Shown here: positions 24,062 to 34,075 of the stretch, piece by piece
Numbering within the stretch: the stretch's first letter is position 1
Layout: each line of letters begins with the position of its first letter
Origin: Prolixibacteraceae bacterium
Lineage (GTDB): Bacteria > Bacteroidota > Bacteroidia > Bacteroidales > Prolixibacteraceae
Reading direction: 5' to 3'
Length of the DNA stretch: 34,213 nucleotides
Assembly: GCA_023251475.1 (NCBI GenBank)
Contig: JAHEYS010000065.1
Location: forward strand, 1 to 34,213
Program-made: the position numbers and the translations under genes
Notes under the pieces: generated by a model
What the model saw: only the letters and a program-made list of their open reading frames with translations
Database searches by the model: none
What the model was told of the DNA's origin: nothing

Positions 24062-24089
24062 TTTGTTACTTTATTCCCGACTAACTTTG
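24062..24089 (+). promoter_or_regulatory. Putative Bacteroidetes-type promoter of pfkA
   Basis: TTTG (24062-24065), 16 bases, then TAACTTTG (24082-24089) fit the -33 and -7 elements, with a slightly short spacer. Transcription would start near 24096, 15 bases ahead of the ATG. It is the only candidate in the window with both elements. Confidence 0.5.
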
Positions 24090-24110
24090 TGTTGATTAAA
24101 ATAAATAATT

Positions 24111-25133
24111 ATGGGTAAGGAAATTAGAATTTCGATGCCGGATGATTACACCGATAGTCCGATTAGAAAGATTGGTATTTTAACTTCAGGAGGCGATGCT
24201 CCTGGTATGAATGCTGCAGTACGGGCTGTAACAAGAACCTCCATTTTTTATGGTCGTGAGGTCGTAGGTGTTTTTCATGGATATAAGGGATTGATAGAGA
24301 ATAATATGAAGCCTCTGGCTTCGGGCGATGTCAGTAATATTATCCAGCTTGGCGGAACAATTCTTAAAACTGCGCGCAGTATGGAGTTTCGTACACCTGA
24401 AGGGCGTGAAAAAGCTTACCAAAACCTGAAAAATGCCGGAATTGATGCCTTGATTGTCATCGGGGGCGATGGAACATTTACCGGAGCCAGAATATTTGCC
24501 CAGGAGTATGGCGTTCCAATTGTCGGGATTCCGGGAACGATAGATAATGATTTGTTTGGTACAGATTTTACTATTGGTTATGATACTGCATTAAATACCA
24601 TAATAGAGGCGGTGGATAAAATCCGCGATACTGCAACCGCTCACGAGCGCCTTTTCTTTATCGAAGTGATGGGACGGGATGCCGGCTTTCTGGCACTGAA
24701 TGGAGGAATCGCCTCCGGAGCCGAAGCCGTGCTTATTCCTGAAACAGATACAGACCTGACAACTTTGGAGAAACTGATCAAATCGGGTTACCGTCAAAGT
24801 AAAAACTCCTCTATTGTCCTGGTGGCAGAAGGGGAGAAAGCGGGAGGCGCCATCGATATTGCGAAACAGGTTGAGAAAGATTACCCGCAATATGATGTCC
24901 GGGTGACCGTCCTGGGTCATATTCAACGCGGGGGATCACCTACTGCTTCTGACCGTATACTGGCAAGCCGCCTGGGTGTCGCTGCCGTTGAAACGTTACT
25001 CGATGATCAGAAAAGCGTAATGGTTGGCATCGAAAATGATCAGATTTCACTGGTCCCTTTCAACAAGGCGATCAAATATGATAAGGAGATGAACCAGAAA
25101 TTACTCGATTCGATTCAGATATTATCTTCTTAG
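24111..25133 (+). CDS. pfkA: ATP-dependent 6-phosphofructokinase
   Basis: The 340-residue protein shows the PfkA blocks in order: [16 protein letters not shown] (26-40), [10 protein letters not shown] (117-126) with the ATP-type [17 protein letters not shown] (141-152) with the catalytic aspartate 145, [12 protein letters not shown] and [13 protein letters not shown]. It converts fructose 6-phosphate to fructose 1,6-bisphosphate in glycolysis. A glycine after GGD, not aspartate, points to ATP and not pyrophosphate as donor. The N-terminus is about 18 residues longer than E. coli PfkA, common in Bacteroidetes. An own promoter precedes it and a strong terminator follows (25153-25186). Confidence 0.96.
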   Translation: MGKEIRISMPDDYTDSPIRKIGILTSGGDAPGMNAAVRAVTRTSIFYGREVVGVFHGYKGLIENNMKPLASGDVSNIIQLGGTILKTARSMEFRTPEGREKAYQNLKNAGIDALIVIGGDGTFTGARIFAQEYGVPIVGIPGTIDNDLFGTDFTIGYDTALNTIIEAVDKIRDTATAHERLFFIEVMGRDAGFLALNGGIASGAEAVLIPETDTDLTTLEKLIKSGYRQSKNSSIVLVAEGEKAGGAIDIAKQVEKDYPQYDVRVTVLGHIQRGGSPTASDRILASRLGVAAVETLLDDQKSVMVGIENDQISLVPFNKAIKYDKEMNQKLLDSIQILSS

Positions 25134-25152
25134 GTTGAAAGCATTAAAAGTG

Positions 25153-25186
25153 AAATCCCGGAGGTCTGTGATCACCGGGATTTTTT
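25153..25186 (+). terminator. Intrinsic terminator of pfkA
   Basis: AAATCCCGG (25153-25161), a 13-base loop, CCGGGATTT (25175-25183), then further T. A perfect 9-bp stem with a run of six T is a classical Rho-independent terminator. Confidence 0.9.
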
Positions 25187-25372
25187 GTTTTAATGGCCGG
25201 AATGAGCCTGCTTCAGTTTTAATTCTTCATCTGTTTATTCGTTATAGTGCTTAAGGATAAGGCCTATACCCTAATCACGAACTGGTCTGATCAAACTTTT
25301 TAAATCTGAATTAATAATTATATTGCGCGTTCGAAAAATGCTCAAATTATAAACATAACAATCAATTTTAAG

Positions 25373-26185
25373 ATGAAGAAGCTCCTCGTAAATTCTGCGA
25401 TTGTACTATTGATCACTTTCCTGTTTATTGGTTGCGTTCAGACAAAAGAGAAGGGATGGATTCAATTGTTTGACGGCAAAGATCTGAATAACTGGGAAGT
25501 AAAAATTAAAGGGTTTCCGCTGAACGAGAATTACAAAAATACCTTCCGGGTTGAAGATGGCCTTTTAAAAGTGAGATACGATCAGTATGATAAATTTGAC
25601 GGACATTTCGGGCACCTTTTTTATAAGCACCCTTTTTCCCATTATAAGATAAGAGTCGAATACCGTTTCGTAGGTCAGCAGATAACCGGTGGTCCCGGAT
25701 GGGCAGTCCGCAACAGCGGGATCATGATTCATGGTCAGAGTGCGGAGAGTATGGAGCTCGATCAGGATTTCCCTGTTTCTGTTGAAGTTCAGCTGCTGGG
25801 TGGAAACGGCAAAGATGAACGGTCAACACTCAATGTATGCACTCCGGGTACCAATGTGGTGATGAATGGAAAACTAATTCTGGACCATTGCATTAATTCG
25901 ATCTCCAAAACCTACCATGGCGAACAGTGGGTAACAGCGGAAGTTGAAGTTCAGGGAGATTCTATTGTCCGTCATACCATCGATGGAAAAACTGTAATGG
26001 AATATACCCAGCCACAATTGGATGAGCGCGACCAGTATTACACGAAATTACTACCTCCCGATAAAAATAAACTTCTGAACAAGGGGACTATCTCCCTGCA
26101 GTCAGAGAGTCATCCGATCGACTTTCGTAAAGTGGAACTGCTGAATATGGGTGAGGAGTGCGAAACAGGTAAGGTAAAAAATTAA
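25373..26185 (+). CDS. DUF1080 (3-keto-disaccharide hydrolase type) lipoprotein
   Basis: The N-terminus MKKLLVNSAIVLLITFLFIGC has a good lipobox (FIGC, lipid on C21). The mature part is one DUF1080 jelly-roll (PF06439): WIQLFDGKDLNNWEVKI, then FRVEDGLLKV, FGHLFYKHPFSHYKIRVEYRF, RNSGIMIHGQS and SVEVQLLGG, closing with ISLQSESHPIDFRKVELL. Proteins of this domain bind or cleave oxidised disaccharides at the cell surface in Bacteroidetes; the activity here is inferred from the domain only. It is the first gene of a same-strand run of exported carbohydrate enzymes, 23 bases ahead of the sialate O-acetylesterase. Confidence 0.9.
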   Translation: MKKLLVNSAIVLLITFLFIGCVQTKEKGWIQLFDGKDLNNWEVKIKGFPLNENYKNTFRVEDGLLKVRYDQYDKFDGHFGHLFYKHPFSHYKIRVEYRFVGQQITGGPGWAVRNSGIMIHGQSAESMELDQDFPVSVEVQLLGGNGKDERSTLNVCTPGTNVVMNGKLILDHCINSISKTYHGEQWVTAEVEVQGDSIVRHTIDGKTVMEYTQPQLDERDQYYTKLLPPDKNKLLNKGTISLQSESHPIDFRKVELLNMGEECETGKVKN

Positions 26186-26208
26186 CAATCATCTCTTAGG
26201 TTTGATTT

Positions 26209-27726
26209 ATGATTAATTATTCAAAAGTCCTTTTATTATCTATTTTATACTTTGGATTTATTTTAAAATCTGAAGGGAAGGTTACCCTCCCAAATCTTTT
26301 TACCAGTCATATGGTATTGCAACGGGAGATGAAGATTCCAGTTTGGGGCGAAGCTGCTTCAGGCGAAAAAATTACCGTAACCCTGGGATCCAATGTTGCT
26401 GTAACTACGGCAGATGCCAGGGGGAATTGGACGGTAAAGCTGAAGCCGATGAAGTCAGGCGGCCCTTTTACCCTTAAAGTGACAGGAGAAAATACGGTTG
26501 AATTTTCAGATGTTCTTTTGGGGGATGTCTGGATCTGTGCAGGTCAGTCAAATATGGAATTACCTGTCCGCAGGAGTACAAACAGCGAAAAAGAGATCGC
26601 AAATTCGGCTAATCCGCACATAAGATTGCTTACCGTTGACCATCTGGCAAATGCTGATAGTACCCGCAACAATGTTAATGGGGTATGGTTCGAATGCAAT
26701 CCGGTTACCATACCGATGTTTACCGCAGTTGGCTACTATTTTGGCCGCACACTTGAAAAAGAGCTCAATGTCCCGGTCGGACTGATCGATATTGGCTGGA
26801 ATGGAACAAGGATAGAAGCCTGGACCAGCAGGGATGCTTTAAAACGTCTGGAAAGCGGCAAAAAAGAGGTGGAAGCTTATGAGAGTTCCGCTCCCCAGGA
26901 GGACCTAAAAGCGATGTATAATTATGCAGCGCAATTAAAGGAATATAAACAGGCTGTTTCAAATGGAAATTCAACTATTGAGGCACCTGAAAAACCAAGG
27001 GCGTCGCGAAGAGTACCCTCTTCCGTGGGGTCGCTTTTTAATTATATGGTAGCTCCGTTAATCCCATTTGGTATCAAAGGTGTAATCTGGTACCAGGGGG
27101 AAGCGAATGCCAAATCGTCTGAGAGTGCCATCGAATACAGAAAACAACTTCCCAATATGATCAAAAACTGGAGAGATGACTGGCAACAGGGGGATTTCCC
27201 GTTTATTTTTGTGCAACTTCCTAATTTTCAATCGACAGGATTTTGGCCGTTAATGAGGGAATCGATGTTGGAAACTTATCATGCCGTAAAAAAAACTGGG
27301 ATGGCTGTAACAATTGATGTAGGGCATAAAACGGATATCCACCCCTCAAACAAGCAGGATGTTGGATATCGTTTAGCCCTGCAGGCGCTGAATATTGCTT
27401 ATAAACGGAAAAACAGTGCCAGCCAGGGACCGGTATTTAAATCCATGAAAATTAAAAACGGAGAGGCCACGCTTTCGTTTGACCATTCCGGTAGCGGTTT
27501 GAAGTCAAAGCAAAGTGAGCTCAAAGGCTTTAAAATTGCCGGAACTGACCAGCAGTTTTATGAGGCAAAAGCAATAATTTTAAAAGACAAGGTTATCGTA
27601 TCAAGTAATAAGGTGGGTGCTCCGGTGGCCGTAAGATATGGATGGGAAGATTATCCTGATTGCAGTTTGTACAACCGGGAGAACTTGCCTGCAACTCCTT
27701 TTCGTACAGACAGATGGAGTAATTAA
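26209..27726 (+). CDS. Sialate O-acetylesterase-type SGNH esterase
   Basis: The 505-residue protein has a signal peptide (MINYSKVLLLSILYFGFILKSEG) and an N-terminal beta-sandwich (LPNLFTSHMVLQREMKIPVWG) as in the SASA family. The catalytic serine is S114 in CAGQSNMELPV. The block WYQGEAN (294-300) and D376/H378 in KTDIHPSNKQDVGYRL complete the site, and the protein ends with a short beta-domain. Such esterases remove O-acetyl groups from sialic acids or from plant polysaccharides such as pectin or xylan. It lies 23 bases behind the DUF1080 gene, so they are probably co-transcribed; GH3 follows after 243 bases. Confidence 0.93.
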   Translation: MINYSKVLLLSILYFGFILKSEGKVTLPNLFTSHMVLQREMKIPVWGEAASGEKITVTLGSNVAVTTADARGNWTVKLKPMKSGGPFTLKVTGENTVEFSDVLLGDVWICAGQSNMELPVRRSTNSEKEIANSANPHIRLLTVDHLANADSTRNNVNGVWFECNPVTIPMFTAVGYYFGRTLEKELNVPVGLIDIGWNGTRIEAWTSRDALKRLESGKKEVEAYESSAPQEDLKAMYNYAAQLKEYKQAVSNGNSTIEAPEKPRASRRVPSSVGSLFNYMVAPLIPFGIKGVIWYQGEANAKSSESAIEYRKQLPNMIKNWRDDWQQGDFPFIFVQLPNFQSTGFWPLMRESMLETYHAVKKTGMAVTIDVGHKTDIHPSNKQDVGYRLALQALNIAYKRKNSASQGPVFKSMKIKNGEATLSFDHSGSGLKSKQSELKGFKIAGTDQQFYEAKAIILKDKVIVSSNKVGAPVAVRYGWEDYPDCSLYNRENLPATPFRTDRWSN

Positions 27727-27743
27727 GAGATTTTGAATTTTTT

Positions 27744-27832
27744 CTTTGGTGTAACTTTGTGTTTTAGTGTCTTCGTGGCTATCTTTTCCTGCCACCAGAA
27801 CCCCAAGCCACAAAGGAACTCTAAGAATAGGA
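27744..27832. repeat. Dispersed-type repeat with CTTTGTG/CTTCGTG motifs
   Basis: Four similar 7-8-base words follow each other: CTTTGGTG (27744), CTTTGTG (27755), TTTAGTG (27763), CTTCGTG (27771). An inverted partner GCCACAAAGGAACTCTAAG begins about 27807. The words resemble the CCACGAAG/CACAAAG repeats scattered in intergenic regions of many environmental bacteria; that match is from memory and not checked. Confidence 0.5.
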
Positions 27833-27969
27833 GTCAGGTATGAGACATTGCATTTTTATCCATTTTTCTGTTTCTAATGAATACTTCCGGGATCAAAAAG
27901 CATATTCAACACTTTTGTAGTTGTAGGGTGAAATAATCCATCTAATATTTATTGATAAACGCTAAAAAT

Positions 27970-30657
27970 ATGAACCAAATATTGCAATCCATTTTAACTT
28001 TCCTGTTTATCTCCCTTTTAATGCCTGATGGTAAGGTCTTTGCACAGGTGGGCGCCCCCTATAAAAATCCAAATATTCCTGTCGGTCAGCGTGTTGAGGA
28101 TCTCCTCTCGCGGATGACGCTAAAAGAGAAATTCTGGCAGATGTTTCTGATTCCGGGAGATCTCAGTGATGGGAAGGAACGTTATAAAGATGGAGTTTTT
28201 GGTTTTCAGGTAGCTGCACATCCGCAATCTGATAATGCTTCGGGTCAGATGTTAAGTTATGATGCCGGCTCAAACGGGGTGGAAACCGCAAAACTGATCA
28301 ACCGCATACAGGAGTTTCTGATGAAGGAGACCCGGCTTGGTATCCCGATGATTCCGGTTGATGAAGCTTTACACGGTCTGGTTCGTGAAGGGGCAACTGC
28401 TTTTCCGCAATCCATTGCCTTGGCTGCAACTTTTGATACCATTTTAATGGCTCAGATTGGTGAAGCTGTTGCCAAAGAGGTGAAAACAAGGGGACTGAGA
28501 GATATATTGTCGCCAGTAATCAATCTGGCGACCGACGTAAGGTGGGGGAGGACCGAAGAGACTTATGGCGAAGATCCTGTGCTCAGCGCAATGATCGGAG
28601 TGTCGTATATACGGCAGTTTGAAAAGATGGGAATCATTACCACACCCAAACATTTTATTGCCAATGTCGGCGACGGTGGCAGGGATAGTTATCCGATCCA
28701 TTCGAGCGAAATGGCGTTGGAAGAGGGTGTACTCTATCCATTTAAGGAGGCTTTTCTGAATGCGGGTTCCCGTTCGGTGATGACCTCCTATAATTCTTTA
28801 AACGGGGCGCCATGTACAGCAAATGATTGGCTATTAAATAAAAAGCTTAAAGAGGAGTGGGGCTTTAAAGGTTTTGTAATCTCAGATGCCGGGGCAACAG
28901 GCGGGGCAAATGTGCTTCATTTCACAGCAGCCGATTATGCAGAGTCTACAAGGAATGCCATCGAAAACGGACTGGATGTCCTCTTCCAGGGATCTTACGA
29001 TCATGTTCCGCTGTTTTGGAAAGCGTTTGAATCAGGTATGATCTCACAAAAAACGATCGATAATGCCGTTCGCCGTATCCTGCGGGCTAAATTTGAACTG
29101 GGTCTGTTCGAAAATCCGTATGTCGATCCTGAACAGGCGAAGATCTGGAACAATCACCCTACCCATCGCGCATTGGCCTTGAAAGCTGCAGAAGAGTCAC
29201 TGGTATTACTCAAAAATGACAAAAATATATTGCCCATCTCTTCAAAGGTAAAATCAATTGCCATCATTGGGAAAGATGCAGAGGAGGCAAGGCTGGGGGG
29301 ATATAGCGGACCCGGAGTAAACAAGGTCTCCATTTTGGATGGAATTAAAAAGCTCACTGCCGGAAAAGTTAAGATTTCCTTTTCGCCGGGTGGTGAACGG
29401 AAAGTGGATCAATTCTCCAATGTCCCTTCCGAAAATTTATCCTGTATGGAGAATGGTAAATCAGAAAAGGGGCTTATGGGTGAATATTTCAGCAATCCCA
29501 AATTTGAAGGAGACCCTGTCATGACACGTCGGGATGGATCGATTGCCTTTGGCTGGACCCTTTTCTCACCCAACCCCAAAATCCCCTATGATTGGTTCTC
29601 TGCCCGCTGGGCCGGGAAAATAAAAGCCCCCCGGACAGGTAAAATCAGGATTGGTCTCAGGGGCAATGATGGTTACCGCCTTTACCTCAATAATCAGCTT
29701 GTGATTGACTGCTGGAGAAAGCAATCATTTGGTACACATACTATTCCGTTTAGTTTTGAAAAGGGCAAAGAATATGATATCCGCCTTGAATATTTTGAAA
29801 CGGCCGGAAATGCACGGCTAAAACTGGTATGGGATGCCTCAGATAATGAAGCTGTATTGAAAGAGAATATCGCCAAAGCGGTAAATCTTGCACGCAATTC
29901 CGATATGGCTATTATAGTGGCAGGAATTAACGAAGGTGAATTTTCTGATCGCGCGATGCTTTCGCTCCCTGGTAATCAGGAGGAACTGATCCGGGAGGTC
30001 GCAAAAGTGGGTAAGCCAACTGTGGTGCTGCTTGTTGGAGGTAGCGCTGTCACGATGTCTGACTGGATGGACAAAGTAGATGGTATTATGGCAGTGTGGT
30101 ACCCTGGCGAGGTGGGTGGAAATGCCATCGCGAGGGTGCTTTTTGGTGAGTACTCCCCATCTGGCCGCACACCCCTTACCTGGCCTTTAAATGAGGCGCA
30201 ACTCCCGCTGGTTTATAATCACAAACCAACAGGGCGGGGTGATGATTACAATAATCTGAGCGGTCAACCCCTTTTCCCGTTTGGATTTGGACTGAGCTAT
30301 ACCTCATTCGAATACTCCGGGCTTTCAATAAATAAGAAAGATATTTCTGTCTCAGATTCATTCATTGCTACATTCAAAGTTAAAAACACCGGGAAATATG
30401 GTGGAGATGAGGTCGCTCAACTCTATATCAGGGATGTCCTGGCATCGGTAGCACAACCGATTATCGCATTGAAGGATTTCCGGCGCATCCATTTAAATGC
30501 CGGTGAAGAGAAGACCCTTTCATTTACGATCACTCCAAAAATGCTTTCGCTGTTAAATGGTGAATTAAAGCGGGTTGTTGAGCCGGGTGATTTTAGAATA
30601 TTAATCGGGTCATCATCTAAAGATATCAGGCTAAGGGAAATTATCACCGTAAAATAG
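27970..30657 (+). CDS. Secreted glycoside hydrolase family 3 with inserted PA14 domain
   Basis: The start at 27970 gives 895 residues and a signal peptide (MNQILQSILTFLFISLLMPDGKVFAQ). The GH3 N-terminal barrel runs from about 40 to 400: PMIPVDEALHGLVREGAT, the KHF block at 227-229, and the nucleophile aspartate 306 in GFVISDAGA (the usual SDW has A here). A PA14 domain lies at about 500-640 (GEYFSNPKFEGDP, LRGNDGYRLYLNNQLVIDCW) inside the second GH3 domain, and a fibronectin-III-like domain closes the protein (AQLYIRDVLASVAQPI, LKDFRRIHL). GH3-PA14 enzymes are mostly beta-glucosidases or beta-xylosidases; which one is not readable. Likely periplasmic. Confidence 0.93.
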   Translation: MNQILQSILTFLFISLLMPDGKVFAQVGAPYKNPNIPVGQRVEDLLSRMTLKEKFWQMFLIPGDLSDGKERYKDGVFGFQVAAHPQSDNASGQMLSYDAGSNGVETAKLINRIQEFLMKETRLGIPMIPVDEALHGLVREGATAFPQSIALAATFDTILMAQIGEAVAKEVKTRGLRDILSPVINLATDVRWGRTEETYGEDPVLSAMIGVSYIRQFEKMGIITTPKHFIANVGDGGRDSYPIHSSEMALEEGVLYPFKEAFLNAGSRSVMTSYNSLNGAPCTANDWLLNKKLKEEWGFKGFVISDAGATGGANVLHFTAADYAESTRNAIENGLDVLFQGSYDHVPLFWKAFESGMISQKTIDNAVRRILRAKFELGLFENPYVDPEQAKIWNNHPTHRALALKAAEESLVLLKNDKNILPISSKVKSIAIIGKDAEEARLGGYSGPGVNKVSILDGIKKLTAGKVKISFSPGGERKVDQFSNVPSENLSCMENGKSEKGLMGEYFSNPKFEGDPVMTRRDGSIAFGWTLFSPNPKIPYDWFSARWAGKIKAPRTGKIRIGLRGNDGYRLYLNNQLVIDCWRKQSFGTHTIPFSFEKGKEYDIRLEYFETAGNARLKLVWDASDNEAVLKENIAKAVNLARNSDMAIIVAGINEGEFSDRAMLSLPGNQEELIREVAKVGKPTVVLLVGGSAVTMSDWMDKVDGIMAVWYPGEVGGNAIARVLFGEYSPSGRTPLTWPLNEAQLPLVYNHKPTGRGDDYNNLSGQPLFPFGFGLSYTSFEYSGLSINKKDISVSDSFIATFKVKNTGKYGGDEVAQLYIRDVLASVAQPIIALKDFRRIHLNAGEEKTLSFTITPKMLSLLNGELKRVVEPGDFRILIGSSSKDIRLREIITVK

Positions 30658-30799
30658 AACTTTATATCAAAATAATTTGATTCCTTGTGAATACTTCAGA
30701 GGTTTTCGTGTGTCATAGGTAATAACCAGGATTAGAGAATCGTCAATGGGAATGACTCATTTCATCATCCCTTTTGCAGGATTAAAAACCAAATTATAT

Positions 30800-33700
30800 A
30801 TGAAACACTCTTTTTTATTTTTTGCATTTTTGTTGCCGGTTTATCTTGTGGCTCAGCCACTTGAGAAACAGAAGAAATTTGACCCAACCAGGGACCGCGT
30901 ATTGTACACCGTAGGCTATGCCCATCTCGATACGGAGTGGTTATGGGATTATCCCACAACGATCAATGAGTACATCAAAAATACGATGGAGGAGAACTTT
31001 TTATTGTTTGAAAAGTATCCCGATTACGTGTTCAATTTCACCGGTTCGCGTCGTTACAACATGATGAAGGAGTATTATCCCGGGATGTATGATAAAGTCA
31101 AAGATTACATCCGGAAGGGAAGATGGCATGTTTCCGGATCATCGGTTGATGAAGGTGAAGTCAATGTCTCCTCTTCTGAGTCGCTGATCCGGCAGGTTTT
31201 ATATGGAAATGATTTTTTTCAAAAGGAATTTGGCAAGGTTAGTCTTGATTATATGTTGCCAGACTGTTTTGGTTTTATTGCCAATACACCTTCAATCTGG
31301 CACCACTGCGGATTACTGGGTTTCTCAACTCAAAAATTAACCTGGAATGCAGCTGTCGATCTTCCCTTTAATATTGGGGTATGGAATGGTCCTGACGGAA
31401 AGGGTATTATTGCAGCACTGAATGCTACTGAATACGGTGGAAGGGTCACAAAACGGCTGGATCAGGACAGTGCATGGAGTGCCCGTCTTGATGATAATTA
31501 TAAAAAGTATGGTTTCGCTTTTGATTACCGTTATTATGGTGTTGGCGATATGGGTGGCGCCCCGCGCGAAACCGATGTCCGCCATGCCGTGGGAAGTCTG
31601 AATCACGCCGACAGTAAATTTAATGTTGTATTATCTTCATCCGACCAGATTTACAAGTCGATCACCCCTGAACTGCATAAAAAGCTACCTGTCTATTCGG
31701 GTGATTTATTGCTTATTGAACACAGCGCAGGGTCGCTCACTTCTCAGTCGTACATGAAAAGGATGAACCGCAAGAATGAGTTATTAGCCCAATCGGCTGA
31801 ACAGCTCTCTTCTGTAGCCTCTTCACTGATGGGAGCAGAATATCCATTGACAAAAATCAACAACGCCTGGAACCTGGTTCTTGGAAGCCAGTTTCATGAT
31901 ATACTTCCCGGAACATCCATCCCAATAGCCTATAATTACGCATGGAATGATGAGTTTATTGCGGCCAACGGATTTTCCGAATCGCTTAAAAACGGGCTAA
32001 GTAATGTCGCCTCTCAACTCAATACCCAGGTAAAAGGAAGGGCAATTGCGGTTTACAATCCGGTGGCAATGACAAGGGAAGATGTTGTTACTGCAGAGCT
32101 GGAATACGCTTCAATGCCATTAAATATTAAAGTCATAGCGTCAAATGGTAAGGAAGTGCCTTCACAAATACTTTCTAAAAAGGAAAATAAATTGAAATTT
32201 ATTTTCCTGGCAAATGTTCCGTCAGTGGGTATGCAGGTTTTCGATGTTCAGGAGTCTACCAGTCTACCTGTTTCAAATAATAAATTGTCGGCAAAACCCA
32301 ATTCCCTTGAAAATGATTTTTACCAGGTAACCGTTGGGCTTAATGGGGATATCACAAGTGTATTTGATAAAATTCAGAAAAAGGAGTTATTGTCAAAACC
32401 GGCACGACTGGAATTTCAGCACGAAAAACCTGGTTACTGGTCGGCCTGGAATATGGATTGGAATGATCGTAAAAATCCTCCGGTTGATTACCTCGATGGC
32501 GACGCTACCATAAAAATAGTTGAACAGGGTTCGGTTCGCGTAGCGCTGGAGGTTACCCGTAAAAAACGCAATTCCGAAATTACGCAAATCATTGCCCTCT
32601 CGGCTGGTGATGCAGGCAAGCGGGTTGAGGTTACCAATAAAATCGACTGGCAGTCAACGGGTGTCTGCTTAAAAGCCGCCTTCCCGCTGGTTGCTGATAA
32701 CGAAAATGCGACCTATAATATTGGCGTTGGGACTATTCAGCGCAATAATAACCATTCAAAAAAGTTTGAAGTCCCTTCGAAACAGTGGTTCGACCTTACC
32801 GATAAGTCGGGAAAATTTGGCGTTTCAATCCTCGAAGATTGCAAGTTCGGCTCTGACAAACCCGACAACAACACCTTGCGTCTTACTTTGTTGTACACAC
32901 CCGAGGCGCATCACGATTTTGCGCACCAAAGTTCGCAGGATTGGGGGATTCATGACGTGAAATATGGAGTTTACAGTCACAAAGGCAATTGGGCAAATAG
33001 TGAGACCCAGTGGCAGGCTGAATTTCTGAATAAACCCTTGATTGCCTTTGAAGCCCCAAAACATGCCGGCAAATTCACAAAAAGCGTTTCTTTCTTAAGT
33101 TTTAGTTCACCAAAAGTGGGATTAATGGCCTTTAAGAAAGCCGAAAACAGCGATTATTACATCGTTCGGGTGAATGAATTATTGGGTACGGATCAACAAG
33201 GGTTGAGTGCCAGATTTCATGCAAAAATTGAGGATGCTTACGAGGTGAACGGGCAGGAACAAAAAATCGGGCCGGCAGATTACTCAGCAGATCTGCTCAA
33301 ATTTGATATCACCCACTATACCATTCGCAGTTTTGCAGTGAAATTTGGTTCACAGGTTCCTCCGGCTGATCAATTGGCGCTTATCCTTCCATATAACCAG
33401 GATGTGGTGAGTTTTGACCGCAACAGGTCAGATGGCGATTTTACAAACCGGCAAACTTATCCTGCGGAACTCTTCCCTGGAAATCTGGTAAGCGAGGGCA
33501 TTCACTTTAAAATGGGGATGACCAGGGATGAAGAGAGCAATGTTGTTAATTGCCTTGGACAGACAATCACGATACCTTCGGGTAATTTTAATAAAATTTA
33601 TATTCTTGCTGCCGCGGCAGGTGATCTTCAGGGCGAATTTTTAGTAGGAAACCAACCGGTAAAATTGGTGGTTCAGAACTGGACAGGATTTGTGGGCCAG

Positions 33701-34021
33701 TTCTACAACCGCAGGTTTGCTGCCAACAACCGGGATGTGGTTGGAATGGAAGCGCCTTTTGTGAAAAACAGCAATATTGCCTGGTACGCATCACATTTAC
33801 ATCAACGTTATCCAACTAAAAATGAAGCCTATAAATATAGCTTTATTTACAAATATGAACTCGATTTGCCAAAAGGTGCCACCACGATTACCCTTCCAAA
33901 GAACGATAAAATAAAGGTTTTTGCAATTACGCTCGCTCAGAGAACGGGTGATGATATTCAGCTTCTACAACCTTTAACCGACGATTTTAAGGAGAATAAA
34001 CCCTATAAATTAAGAAATTAA
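30800..34021 (+). CDS. Secreted glycoside hydrolase family 38 (alpha-mannosidase)
   Basis: The start at 30800 gives 1073 residues and a signal peptide (MKHSFLFFAFLLPVYLVAQ); the in-frame start at 30746 adds 18 residues without a signal. The zinc and catalytic site is complete: H42 and D44 in YAHLDTEWLWDY, the nucleophile D155 in MLPDCFGF, and H366 in GSQFHDILPGTS. A middle helical domain and long C-terminal beta domains follow (for example FYQVTVGLNGDITSVFDK, VEVTNKIDWQ). GH38 enzymes cleave alpha-mannosides, for example of N-glycans or fungal mannans. It follows GH3 by 142 bases and is followed by another exported gene after 54 bases. Confidence 0.94.
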   Translation: MKHSFLFFAFLLPVYLVAQPLEKQKKFDPTRDRVLYTVGYAHLDTEWLWDYPTTINEYIKNTMEENFLLFEKYPDYVFNFTGSRRYNMMKEYYPGMYDKVKDYIRKGRWHVSGSSVDEGEVNVSSSESLIRQVLYGNDFFQKEFGKVSLDYMLPDCFGFIANTPSIWHHCGLLGFSTQKLTWNAAVDLPFNIGVWNGPDGKGIIAALNATEYGGRVTKRLDQDSAWSARLDDNYKKYGFAFDYRYYGVGDMGGAPRETDVRHAVGSLNHADSKFNVVLSSSDQIYKSITPELHKKLPVYSGDLLLIEHSAGSLTSQSYMKRMNRKNELLAQSAEQLSSVASSLMGAEYPLTKINNAWNLVLGSQFHDILPGTSIPIAYNYAWNDEFIAANGFSESLKNGLSNVASQLNTQVKGRAIAVYNPVAMTREDVVTAELEYASMPLNIKVIASNGKEVPSQILSKKENKLKFIFLANVPSVGMQVFDVQESTSLPVSNNKLSAKPNSLENDFYQVTVGLNGDITSVFDKIQKKELLSKPARLEFQHEKPGYWSAWNMDWNDRKNPPVDYLDGDATIKIVEQGSVRVALEVTRKKRNSEITQIIALSAGDAGKRVEVTNKIDWQSTGVCLKAAFPLVADNENATYNIGVGTIQRNNNHSKKFEVPSKQWFDLTDKSGKFGVSILEDCKFGSDKPDNNTLRLTLLYTPEAHHDFAHQSSQDWGIHDVKYGVYSHKGNWANSETQWQAEFLNKPLIAFEAPKHAGKFTKSVSFLSFSSPKVGLMAFKKAENSDYYIVRVNELLGTDQQGLSARFHAKIEDAYEVNGQEQKIGPADYSADLLKFDITHYTIRSFAVKFGSQVPPADQLALILPYNQDVVSFDRNRSDGDFTNRQTYPAELFPGNLVSEGIHFKMGMTRDEESNVVNCLGQTITIPSGNFNKIYILAAAAGDLQGEFLVGNQPVKLVVQNWTGFVGQFYNRRFAANNRDVVGMEAPFVKNSNIAWYASHLHQRYPTKNEAYKYSFIYKYELDLPKGATTITLPKNDKIKVFAITLAQRTGDDIQLLQPLTDDFKENKPYKLRN

Positions 34022-34075
34022 AGCTGCAGATATCATCAGATATTTTAGGATAACTGAACATTTTACTCATTTATC

